From: an uncultured Eubacterium sp.
GTDB taxonomy: Bacteria; Bacillota; Clostridia; Lachnospirales; Lachnospiraceae
Direction: 5' to 3'
Assembly (NCBI GenBank): GCA_910579075.1
Contig: CAJTSV010000079.1
Coordinates: 1 to 16,595, forward strand
DNA length: 16,595 bases
A model generated the notes under the pieces. The model worked only from the letters and a program-made list of their open reading frames with translations, did no database searches and was not told the origin of the DNA. Of the stretch, positions 7,339-15,299 are shown in pieces; the first letter of the stretch is position 1, and every line of letters starts with the position of its first letter. The position numbers and the translations under genes were made by a program.

Positions 7339-8804
7339 TAAAATTTCCTTTCTTTGCGAATCACGATTAATATTTCCCTGATTTTTTCTTTCTCTGCAAT
7401 ACCTGTTAAAATCATCAGAAAAAGCAAAATATAACGGATATGCATCCACTTATAAATCAAGCCTGCTCCAATAGCAAACACAAGCATTCCTGCACTGAAT
7501 ATCAATATAAATTTTTCATTAAATACTTTCTTTTTCATATATTTTCTGCATATTCTGTTCATTGCAAAATAATGCCCTCCACAAAACATCAGATAAGAAA
7601 TCAATGTTGTATATGCACAGGCTTTATACCCAAACATCCTGATTCCAGCATAGTTCATTGCAACATTAGATATGCTGCATAAAACAGCAATATGCATCAG
7701 CATCTTCGTATTTTCATAATATCCTTCTATGCTTACAAATACAGAATACAGAAAAATAAAATAAACACTTGCTGCTATTGGCGGTACTAATTCTATCGAC
7801 TCATAGTATTCCTGTGAAAAAAACAGCATCATAAATTCCGGCGCAGCCAGAATAAAGATTACGGTCATTCCCCCTATCATAACTAACAGAATGCAGGAAA
7901 TTTCATTGACCTTTGCATATTTCTTCTGTCCCAGCAGTTCGTACCGCCATGGTATCAAAGCCTGGTCTAACGCACTCTGTATCACGATAATAAGAAATGA
8001 AAAACTGTAAGCTACTCCATATATCGCTGCCTGCGTGCTTCCTGCATACATTTTTATCATTATACGGTCTGCCTGTCCTAAAATTACAAGCGACATGGAA
8101 TGAATCAGGCATGGAAACTGATACTGTATGATGTATTTCAGTTCTTCAAAAAACTCCTGCCTTTTTCTCAGCAAAGGCAGAACATTGATGTTTTTTATAT
8201 AAAAAACAAGAAAAATCAGAAAAGATACTGTCATCTGAACTAAATATTTAAAAGCTGCTGTCTGCTGCATAAAAATCACAGCTGCCAGTGAAACTGCGGT
8301 AACAGTAATCGTATAAAACAATGTAACACTTGTTACTTTTTTATATTCATAATTCTTCTGTTTCAAAGCCATCCAGTTCCGATATGCCGGCTGTGTTACC
8401 AGATAAAGAAACATGACCGGATATAATTCAGTTGGAACTGCCAGCCATGCTCCAGCCAGCGGCTGAAGTCCGTATAAAATCAGAATCACTGCAATTGCGC
8501 CTGCTGTATAAAAAAACTGAACTGTTTTCGTATAAAACCTCGTATCTTCGTATTTGTATAGTCCTTTCTGGTACGCTCCATAAGAAATATCCCATGCGGA
8601 CAAAATCAAAACTAGTTCTGTAGATGACAGATATACAGTCAGATTACCATATTCTGCAGCAGTCATTAACCTTGTGAATAACGGAATTGTGATAAAATTA
8701 ATGCCCTTCACCAGAATGTTGCAGATTACCAGCCAGACTCCTGCCCTTGCCTGTACCGGCATGCTGTTGTATTTTATTTTCCATTGCATTATATTCTGTT
8801 TCAT
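7338..8804 (-). CDS. wzx: Wzx-type oligosaccharide flippase
   Basis: This is a polytopic membrane protein of 488 residues, the usual size for the MOP-superfamily Wzx/RfbX group. The N-terminal pattern ILVKGINFITIPLFTRLMTAAEYG (around 30-53) is characteristic of Wzx, where the first membrane helix is followed by FTR and EYG. About 12-14 hydrophobic segments follow, separated by short basic loops. A charged segment near 210-230 and a polar loop near 290-300 sit between them. It would flip the undecaprenyl-diphosphate repeat unit across the membrane. It begins 34 bases after the broken SDR remnant with a modest GCAGGG ribosome site, and its stop overlaps the GT2 start. It reads intact. Confidence 0.9.
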   Translation of the reverse strand: MKQNIMQWKIKYNSMPVQARAGVWLVICNILVKGINFITIPLFTRLMTAAEYGNLTVYLSSTELVLILSAWDISYGAYQKGLYKYEDTRFYTKTVQFFYTAGAIAVILILYGLQPLAGAWLAVPTELYPVMFLYLVTQPAYRNWMALKQKNYEYKKVTSVTLFYTITVTAVSLAAVIFMQQTAAFKYLVQMTVSFLIFLVFYIKNINVLPLLRKRQEFFEELKYIIQYQFPCLIHSMSLVILGQADRIMIKMYAGSTQAAIYGVAYSFSFLIIVIQSALDQALIPWRYELLGQKKYAKVNEISCILLVMIGGMTVIFILAAPEFMMLFFSQEYYESIELVPPIAASVYFIFLYSVFVSIEGYYENTKMLMHIAVLCSISNVAMNYAGIRMFGYKACAYTTLISYLMFCGGHYFAMNRICRKYMKKKVFNEKFILIFSAGMLVFAIGAGLIYKWMHIRYILLFLMILTGIAEKEKIREILIVIRKERKF

Positions 8805-8838
8805 GTCTAAACCCTGCCACCAGACCTTCTGATAAAAA

Positions 8839-9135
8839 TTACGAAATCTTCTTACGCCAGTAATTAAGCATGTCAGCCACTGTCTTTTCCATAGGCACCT
8901 CCTGTTTCCAGCCAGTATCTCTTTTCAGTTTCTGAATATTCCCGGCAATCACTTTTTCATCTGCTGGCCTGAACAAAACCGGGTCGGGCTCTACTTCCAG
9001 CGTATGTCCAAGCTCTTTTTCAATCATCTGCTCAATCTCGCTCATCTTGTAGATATATTCTGACGATATGTTATAAACATCCCCTGCTGTTCCTTTTTCT
9101 GCCAGAAGAAGCAGCGCACGAACCAAAAGGATGAA
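8839..9135 (-). pseudogene. 3' remnant of a GDP-sugar 4,6-dehydratase/reductase (SDR)
   Basis: About 98 residues match only the C-terminal end of the GMD/RMD group of SDR enzymes: LVRALLLLAEKG, then GDVYNISS, EVEPDPVLFRPADE, and KLKRDTGWKQEVPMEKTVADMLNYWR. This C-terminal pattern is typical of GDP-mannose 4,6-dehydratase and GDP-6-deoxy-sugar reductases. Full enzymes have about 310-340 residues, so the Rossmann domain and catalytic YxxxK are missing. The open frame extends up to 9162, but the residues before LVRAL come from the kinase gene read in the wrong frame. No ribosome site precedes it. It is joined directly to the broken kinase upstream and is certainly not an active dehydratase. Confidence 0.8.
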
Positions 9136-9640
9136 CCTCATATCCGTCCCGCCTGAAATCAATCCGGTTCATGCCGCCAAAGCTCGCAGCAATCTGGTCC
9201 TGCCACCCGCCGTTTTCCTGGCAGAGCCCCCTTTCCAGATAAATGGCCTCGTCTGCCAGCTGCTTTTTGCCCGCATACGTTCCCTTTAAACAGTGAAACG
9301 CATTCAGCATGCCCACAGCAAAAGAGCTGCTTGTCCCAAGGCCGCTTCTTGCAGGCAGGTCTGCTTCATAAGTCAGGCGGATTTCATGCATGTCAAGCAT
9401 TTTCATAGCTTCCCGGATTGCCGGATGCTCAATGTCCCCAACTTCATTCACACGCTCCATTTTGGAATACGCAAGCTCTGTGCTGTAATAAAAAAAACGC
9501 GGCAGATGCCTGACCGTTACATAGCAGTATTTATCAATCGTAGTCGAAATTACCGTTCCGCCATATTCCCGGAAAAATTTCTCCATATCCGTTCCGCCGC
9601 CAAAAAAAGACATCCGAAACGGTGTCTTTGTAATTACCAT
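9071..9640 (-). pseudogene. Truncated GHMP sugar kinase (HddA-like heptose-7-phosphate kinase)
   Basis: The first 170 residues are the N-terminal half of a GHMP kinase of the D-glycero-D-manno-heptose-7-phosphate kinase type: PFRMSFFGGGTD at 7-18, the phosphate loop LPARSGLGTSSS at 95-106, and ENGGWQDQIAASFGG at 142-156. Family members have about 330-350 residues. After VHPF (about 172, near 9126) the frame enters foreign sequence and ends at 9071, so the C-terminal domain and substrate-closing region are lost. The ATG at 9640 has AAGGAG about 12 bases upstream. In related clusters this kinase opens a run of gmhA, hddC, gmhB and GDP-heptose dehydratase genes, none of which is present here. 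Activity is not expected. Confidence 0.85.
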
Positions 9641-9718
9641 CTAATATCCATTCTCCTTTTGTTATTTTTTACGATATTCCGATACAAACCCACGCATATA
9701 TTCTATCAGGCTCGTATT

Positions 9719-10840
9719 TTACATGCTAAAAATCGTCGAAAATGGAAGGTAAGCATGATATTCCGACAGAATACTAAGTGTAAAACGTGCAAGCATATAT
9801 ACACTCACGCCGTTCCACCAGATAATTCCTGACTGCGAATGAAACATCCGGTATGAATACAAAAAAACCGGAATCTGCGTAAACAGGAAGGGTGCCGCAA
9901 GCCGCCCCAGTACCGGGAGATAAAATAAAGAAGCAATGTAAAACACACAGCTTAACAGATAGATACTGACATATCCCCTGACTGGCTCCCCTTTTTTCGC
10001 AAAACGGCAGACGATACAGCATACAAGCAGTATGACGCCCACATTTGCAAAGCCTTTTAAAAAATCCTGAACATATGATAGCGAACTTCCAGAAAATTTC
10101 ATGTCCTTTCCTGCTTCAAAGTATTCCGAAAGTCTGTATGAAAATGTTTCAGGAAGAAGCGTTATCGCAATTTTCATAAGAAAGCGAAAATTAACAGCTG
10201 CAGCGCCCGTTGCCAGCAGCATGTACAGAAAATTCCTGCGAAAAGAACCCCTGTTCCAGTACACAGGATATGCCAGTACAAACAATAAAGATGAGATATG
10301 AAAACCGGCAGCTGCAGCCACACACAGCAGAAATTTTCCCGGTTTTTTTGCAGCAATAAACCGAAGCGAAAACAAACAGATATATTGCGATATCGTCTGG
10401 CGGATGACAAAAATATTACCAATCTGCAGGCACCAGATGATAAAATACGCCATCAGCATATGATTTTTTCCGCTTTTTTCTTCCTCACACCAGTAAAGCA
10501 CTGTAAAATACTGCAGGACTGATACTATCAGATATGTTACAAAGTTAAAAAAGGCATAATTACTGCTGATTTTCCTGCACACATACATCAGCGTAACATA
10601 CAGCGGTTCATAACCTGCCATGAGCATCGTATCGGAATAAGAGCCGGTGTTAATTCTTCCATAAAAATACCCTCTATAAGAATAATAATCTCCAGCCATT
10701 ACACACCTGACTGTAGAAACAGCCAGCCAGGAAGCACTTAACAGAAAAATCAGATATTTCTTCTGTTTCATTCCAATGCCTGTAACCTGTTCTATCCATG
10801 AAAAACAAAAAAGAATTACGGAATATATTATATAAATCAT
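9719..10840 (-). CDS. EpsG-family polysaccharide polymerase (Wzy-like)
   Basis: The multi-pass membrane protein of 373 residues has roughly ten hydrophobic segments. Features of the EpsG family are visible: an arginine followed by GDYYSYRGYF (R45 and 50-59), GYEPLY at 76-81, the IRQ triplet at 146-148, and GFHISSL at 179-185 in a membrane helix. It would join flipped repeat units on the outer face of the membrane. The start overlaps the upstream GT stop as ATGA. It is the only polymerase candidate in the window, and with the flippase and the Wzz-like protein it defines a Wzx/Wzy route. The C-terminus reads complete, and the 78 bases after it hold no gene. Confidence 0.87.
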   Translation of the reverse strand: MIYIIYSVILFCFSWIEQVTGIGMKQKKYLIFLLSASWLAVSTVRCVMAGDYYSYRGYFYGRINTGSYSDTMLMAGYEPLYVTLMYVCRKISSNYAFFNFVTYLIVSVLQYFTVLYWCEEEKSGKNHMLMAYFIIWCLQIGNIFVIRQTISQYICLFSLRFIAAKKPGKFLLCVAAAAGFHISSLLFVLAYPVYWNRGSFRRNFLYMLLATGAAAVNFRFLMKIAITLLPETFSYRLSEYFEAGKDMKFSGSSLSYVQDFLKGFANVGVILLVCCIVCRFAKKGEPVRGYVSIYLLSCVFYIASLFYLPVLGRLAAPFLFTQIPVFLYSYRMFHSQSGIIWWNGVSVYMLARFTLSILSEYHAYLPFSTIFSM

Positions 10841-11916
10841 CTATTCTCCCCACAGCTGGAAAGCCATGCTGTTACATTTTTCTCCCAGGACATATGTTCT
10901 CCGTAATAACACCGGACGGCTTCTGCCATATCACAGCTTTTTTCAGACATCCTTACCAGAGCATCCTTTAATTCTTCCCTGCTCCTGAAAATATACCCCG
11001 TTTTATTATGCACCACAAACTCCCGCAATCCCGGAAGATTCGAAACAATGACCGGTTTTCCAAAATAATACGCCATGGATAATACGCCGCTTTGGGAAGC
11101 TTCGGTGTATGGAAGCACCACACAGCTGCAGTTTTGAAACAATGCAGCCATTTCAGAGTCCTGTATATAACGGTTTATAAGCAGCGCTCCTGATTTTTCC
11201 ATGGCCATTTTATCATCTTCCGGCACGATTCCTTCCCCGGCAATCACAAGCTGCGGCCTGTTTTTCTCTATTTTCTGATACGCATCCAGCAGTATCGAAA
11301 TCCCTTTATATTTTTCTATTCTTCCAAAAAACAGCAGATACTTTTTGCGGCCCTGCAATTCCCGCGGTTCTTTTGCTTTTACATCCGGCACATGTGCTCC
11401 AAGCGGAATCAGCCCGCATTTATCCGCATGCTGTGGATAATATTTCTGAAATTCTCCCAAAGACTTCCGGGATAACAGGACAATCCCTGTACATGCTCTC
11501 CAGGCACGCTGTGAAAAAAACTGAATCACTGTATTTTTCCAAAAAACGGCTGCATTCCTGTAAGATGGATGAGGCCGGACATCGTGAACACACAAATAAC
11601 AGGGAGACTGTTTTGCTAAAAATACAGCCATTCTGGATATCATAAGCCTGCTTTCGCATGCAAACACCATTTTGGGATTACAGGCCGCAATACATTCTGC
11701 CAGCTTTTTATAATATGGGTCAAACGGAACCAGTGAATTATGCCTTGCAAAATGCCTGATATGCTTCCCTTTCATCGTGCAGTCCGAGGGAAGAAACAGG
11801 ACTGCCTGTTCATACAGCTTTGCAAAAACCTCCCTCATCTGAACGGCAAACTGCAAAACGCCGCCTGTTTTATTTGCAGTAATCACAACTGCAATACCCG
11901 ATATTTTATCTCTCAC
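10837..11916 (-). CDS. GT4-family (GT-B fold) glycosyltransferase
   Basis: I chose a GTG start at 11916, giving 359 residues, because AGGAG lies exactly 8 bases upstream (11925-11929). The alternative TTG at 11934 has no ribosome site. The start overlaps the previous gene's stop by 11 bases. Near the N-terminus is a glycine loop (NKTGGVLQ). The C-terminal Rossmann domain has the donor-binding FFGRIEKYKG and VLPYTEASQSGVLSMAYYFGKPVIVS. The usual E-x7-E pair is altered: the first glutamate (TEAS) is present but the second is replaced, as in one GT4 subgroup with the SGV variant. It should add a sugar at the inner membrane face. It stops in an ATGA overlap with the polymerase. Confidence 0.87.
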   Translation of the reverse strand: MRDKISGIAVVITANKTGGVLQFAVQMREVFAKLYEQAVLFLPSDCTMKGKHIRHFARHNSLVPFDPYYKKLAECIAACNPKMVFACESRLMISRMAVFLAKQSPCYLCVHDVRPHPSYRNAAVFWKNTVIQFFSQRAWRACTGIVLLSRKSLGEFQKYYPQHADKCGLIPLGAHVPDVKAKEPRELQGRKKYLLFFGRIEKYKGISILLDAYQKIEKNRPQLVIAGEGIVPEDDKMAMEKSGALLINRYIQDSEMAALFQNCSCVVLPYTEASQSGVLSMAYYFGKPVIVSNLPGLREFVVHNKTGYIFRSREELKDALVRMSEKSCDMAEAVRCYYGEHMSWEKNVTAWLSSCGENR

Positions 11917-13072
11917 TATCTTTTCTCCTGCCAAAAACCGGCTGCTTTGTTCCAGGCCGCATCTGATGCATATCTTTCATGCAGCACAGATAAAATTCCT
12001 GCAATTCCTGTGCCACATGGCGGCTGTCAAATTTTTCAAGACGTTCCATATCTTCTTTGTCCAAGCTTTTACGCCCAAAACGCAGCGCCTGTTTCACCTG
12101 TGTCGCCCAGTAACCAGTCCCTTTTTCCAAAGGCAGTCTTTTTATCCCCTTTGTCAGTACCACGTCACGTGTCACGCGGTCAGATACCAGACACCTTAAT
12201 CCGCCCGCCTGTGCTTCAATAAGACTGACCGGAAGTCCTTCCCATAGAGATGGAAATACAAATACATCCATAGCCTGATACACCCGGTGCATATCATTTC
12301 TTGCTCCTGTAAAAACAACCCGCCCATCCACGCCAAGCTGCACAGCCTTTCTTTTCAAATCCTGCAGCAGACATCCGTCTCCAACAATCAGCAGCCTGAC
12401 ATCATCATCCGGTATGTACTGCATCATTTCGATTAAAAAGACCTGGTTTTTCGGTTCTGCAATACGTCCTGCATTGCCAATCACTTTCTTTCCAGACAGA
12501 TTTAATTCATCGCGCACTTTCTGTCTGGCTGCTTCCTGATACAAAAATTTCCGGACAGCTATCGAATTTGGTACAAACCGGTACTTCGCACTGTTACAGG
12601 CCTTTCTGCCAAACAGCCATTCCCCGGCTTCTTTAGAACATGCAAAGAAATAATCCGCCTGAAAACGGATTGGCAGCTGCATCAAATCTTTCAGCCCTGC
12701 CCGGATGCCTGTTCCATTTGATGTACTATGGCTGTGAACAATCACCGTCAGGCCATATTTTTTCGCAGCAGGAGTATAAATAGCTGCAACGCTTCTTACA
12801 TGTCCATGCAGTACCTGATATTCAGGATGGAAATGAAAAAAACTGTCCCACCATTTCTGATATTCAAAATGGTTGACGCCACAATATTGCGGGCTTTTGT
12901 ATATTTTTCCTCCAAGCTTCCTGATTTCCCTGGCAAGCTCCTGATTCACCTGTGAAAATACAATAAAGTCAAACTGTACTTTCGTCCTGTCCATATTCCT
13001 GTACAGTTCTAAAATAAAAGACTGCGAGCCGCCAGTCTGCAGCAGCCCGATATATTGAAGCACTCTGACCAT
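11906..13072 (-). CDS. GT4-family glycosyltransferase (EpsF-like)
   Basis: The 388-residue retaining GT-B enzyme shows the full GT4 signature: the acceptor-side glycine loop TGGSQ at 13-17, VHSHST near 112-117, the donor-phosphate binding NAGRIAEPKN at 200-209 with R203 and K208, and the E-x7-E pair E278 and E286 in WEGLPVSLIEAQ. In overall pattern (MVRVLQYIG... GGSQSFILELYRNMD) it resembles EpsF-type exopolysaccharide transferases. The ATG at 13072 lies 15 bases after the fusion gene's stop, with GAGGG about 11 bases upstream. It reads intact. The sugar it transfers cannot be predicted. Confidence 0.9.
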   Translation of the reverse strand: MVRVLQYIGLLQTGGSQSFILELYRNMDRTKVQFDFIVFSQVNQELAREIRKLGGKIYKSPQYCGVNHFEYQKWWDSFFHFHPEYQVLHGHVRSVAAIYTPAAKKYGLTVIVHSHSTSNGTGIRAGLKDLMQLPIRFQADYFFACSKEAGEWLFGRKACNSAKYRFVPNSIAVRKFLYQEAARQKVRDELNLSGKKVIGNAGRIAEPKNQVFLIEMMQYIPDDDVRLLIVGDGCLLQDLKRKAVQLGVDGRVVFTGARNDMHRVYQAMDVFVFPSLWEGLPVSLIEAQAGGLRCLVSDRVTRDVVLTKGIKRLPLEKGTGYWATQVKQALRFGRKSLDKEDMERLEKFDSRHVAQELQEFYLCCMKDMHQMRPGTKQPVFGRRKDSER

Positions 13073-13087
13073 CTGTTCTGCATGCCC

Positions 13088-15148
13088 TCATTTCTCCTGT
13101 TTTTTAACCGCAATAATAACTGCTCCTGCGGTCATCAAATCTTTCCTGCTGATTTCTGCAAAGCCTTCATAAAGATGTCTCCTGCTAACTGGAAGCCTGC
13201 AAAACTGCTTTCTTCTTACCTTTAAAACCGTAAATCCAATTTCTTTCATCATACTGCACATTTCAGAACACGACAGCCGGTTCGTATAGTTATCCATCTT
13301 ATAATGGACTTCATCCTCCCATACAGACTCCGTAAAGCGCAGATGGTTCTTTTTTCCGCCAAAATGGTCTGTAAAATCAACAGCATGATACGATACCCCG
13401 CCAGGAGAAAGAAAGCGGTATACTTCACGGAGTGTCTCTGCAAATTCCCGTTTCCTGATATGCTCCAGTACAGAAAATGAAAATACATAATCCATGCTTC
13501 CATCTGGAATTTCCCGGTAACCCGTCAGGCCATTTGTCTTATAAGCAGCGTTAATCCTTTTCAGGCATGAATGCCACGATGCCCCGTCCATTTGTTCTGG
13601 AAGCATCCGGACAGCCTCATACTCATGTTCCAATGAAAGGCCAGCCATATCTATCTGTGCATATTCGTCTGCAAAATCGTCTATTTCCAGAAGAACCTCC
13701 CTGTCAGCTCCCAGCTGGTATTCCAAAAACGGATGCAGCAGATACTGCCCGGGTCCCATCTCACAAACAGATTTCCCGCGAAAATCCCTGATTTTCAAAA
13801 CCTCCAGCGCTTTATAAAAAGCATCATTATATTCCCTGCACGAGCGCTTCTGCTTCAAGCCATCTGGAAGCCTGATATTTCCCTTTGCTTCCTGAAGCTT
13901 GATAAAATACCGCAGTTTCCACGGCAGGCAATGCTTCATGCACCGTTTTATCCTTTCCCTGTTCATGTAAGATATCCTCCTGCCTTTTTGTGTCTTTCTT
14001 TCCGCAGCTTTCACTTCTTCCATATAAGCATCCACAACAATCTGCCGGTTAAACTGTTTCTCCGCAAGCCTTCGGCCGGCTTCTCCCATTGCTGCTTTTT
14101 CCTCATAGCAGAGTCCTGCAAAACGCTGCATTGCTGCTGCCAGTTCATCCGCATTTTTTTCCGGCACAAGATAGCCGTTTATACCATCCCTCACAGCCTC
14201 ACGGCATCCGGCCCTGTCAGTTGTTATTACAGGCCTTCCACAGGCACATGCTTCCAAAAGCACATTGCTCAGGCCTTCAGGATAGTACGTCGGATGCACA
14301 ATACAGTGCATTTCTTTCATAAAACCAGCTACATCCCGTATCATGCCATGATATTCCGCCACTTCACAGGAACCGGCTCTTTTCATCCAGTCCTCATATT
14401 CCGGCTCGCAAAATCCACAGACATGGAACTGTGTAGCGGGACAGGACTTTTTTACTTTCATTGCAGCCTCTAAATACTGGTCAATCCCTTTTTCTTTCAT
14501 AATGCGGGAAATAAAAGCAAATTTAACAGGACTTCCATCCTTTCCGCTGCCACACGGGGAAAGAATAGAACATGCATATCTGTCAAGATTTACGCCGCTG
14601 CCTGGCAGAAGCCTGTGCCTGCCAGAAGCTATCCCCAAATTCTGAAAAAAACTCATATCTTCTTTATTTTGAAAAAATACGCGCTGTATGTTTGCAAATG
14701 CGGCTTTATATAAAAAAATTATAAACTTCTGTCCGATTCCTTTATTCCCCACAGCAGTCCCAAGACCGGTAATATTTGCTGCAAATGGAATACCGGCACT
14801 TCTTCCTGCCACTGCGCCATAAATATTTGGTTTTATCGTATATCCTAAAATAATAACAGGATGTATCAGGCAAACCAGTCTCCTGTACTCACAAAAGACA
14901 CGGAAATCTGCCATTGGATTCTTTCCATGCCGGTCTATTTTAATCTCATGAAAAACTGCTCCAAGACTGACCAGTTCGTCAATGCGGTCTCCATACGGGC
15001 TGGAAATGTGAACCTCGTACCCATCAGACAACAGTCTTTCTACCAGCTCTAACCGGAAATTATAAATAACCACATCATGGTTCACCAGAAACAAAACTGA
15101 TTTTTTATAATCTTTCACTTTATTATTACAGCCCGCCAAATTCATCAT
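13088..15148 (-). CDS. Fused PglA/CapM-like GT4 glycosyltransferase and SAM methyltransferase
   Basis: One frame of 686 residues carries two enzymes. Residues about 16-380 are a GT4 transferase of the PglA/CapM type: LVNHDVVIYNFR at 21-32, TIKPNIYG and NITGLGTAVG in the first domain, ISRIMKEKG in the second, and E291 and E299 in PEGLSNVLLEA. Residues 395-686 are a class I methyltransferase with a SAM loop (VCEMGPGQY, 461-469), DYVFSFSVLEHI (553-564) and SPGGVSYHAVD. It would add a sugar and methylate a sugar in the repeat unit. The ATG at 15148 follows AGGGAA by about 11 bases. GTG at 15118 and an upstream extension to 15205 are alternatives. The GT-methyltransferase junction contains a full ribosome site and ATG, so the fusion looks like two genes joined by a frame change. 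Confidence 0.85.
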   Translation of the reverse strand: MMNLAGCNNKVKDYKKSVLFLVNHDVVIYNFRLELVERLLSDGYEVHISSPYGDRIDELVSLGAVFHEIKIDRHGKNPMADFRVFCEYRRLVCLIHPVIILGYTIKPNIYGAVAGRSAGIPFAANITGLGTAVGNKGIGQKFIIFLYKAAFANIQRVFFQNKEDMSFFQNLGIASGRHRLLPGSGVNLDRYACSILSPCGSGKDGSPVKFAFISRIMKEKGIDQYLEAAMKVKKSCPATQFHVCGFCEPEYEDWMKRAGSCEVAEYHGMIRDVAGFMKEMHCIVHPTYYPEGLSNVLLEACACGRPVITTDRAGCREAVRDGINGYLVPEKNADELAAAMQRFAGLCYEEKAAMGEAGRRLAEKQFNRQIVVDAYMEEVKAAERKTQKGRRISYMNRERIKRCMKHCLPWKLRYFIKLQEAKGNIRLPDGLKQKRSCREYNDAFYKALEVLKIRDFRGKSVCEMGPGQYLLHPFLEYQLGADREVLLEIDDFADEYAQIDMAGLSLEHEYEAVRMLPEQMDGASWHSCLKRINAAYKTNGLTGYREIPDGSMDYVFSFSVLEHIRKREFAETLREVYRFLSPGGVSYHAVDFTDHFGGKKNHLRFTESVWEDEVHYKMDNYTNRLSCSEMCSMMKEIGFTVLKVRRKQFCRLPVSRRHLYEGFAEISRKDLMTAGAVIIAVKKQEK
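13964..13981 (-). promoter_or_regulatory. Ribosome site and start codon embedded in the GT-methyltransferase fusion
   Basis: AGGAGG (13981-13976) is followed after 9 bases by ATG (13966), in frame with the methyltransferase half. It would yield a separate 292-residue methyltransferase. In the neighbouring frame the GT would end GGYLT with TGA overlapping this ATG as ATGA, the standard junction elsewhere in this operon. An A5 run lies just upstream at 13985-13989. Confidence 0.7.
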
Positions 15149-15233
15149 AAAAACTGCTTCCCTGGCCTTTCTGCAAGGCATGCTTCGCCATTCCCGGAAC
15201 TGCACTGCTCTCCCCGGGTTCTATCCATGTCAT
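15126..15233 (-). other. Short open frame, possible gene remnant before the GT
   Basis: The gap between the Wzz-like gene and the GT holds a 35-residue frame beginning MTWIEPGESSAVPGM and ending FYDEFGGL. It stays open upstream to a TGA near 15266. Its tryptophan, proline and glycine pattern looks protein-like, and its stop lies just before the GTG alternative start of the GT. There is no good ribosome site. I do not recognise it. It may be the tail of a lost gene or chance. Confidence 0.25.
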
Positions 15234-15299
15234 TACAAACTTTATAACCCCATCCCTGTCAGGCAGCCTTCAGACTCTCAGGCCAGGTCTGGTTTTAAT

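Noticed and set aside
7338..7449. A longer N-terminus for the GT2 protein starting at 7449.
   Set aside because: The extra 37 residues come from reading the flippase gene's 3' end in another frame. The ATG at 7338 has a ribosome site and starts right at the GT-A fold.
13567..14473. Long plus-strand frames, including a 246-codon frame at 13733-14473.
   Set aside because: They lie opposite the GT-methyltransferase fusion, which has clear family motifs on the minus strand, and the plus-strand peptides show no recognisable domain.
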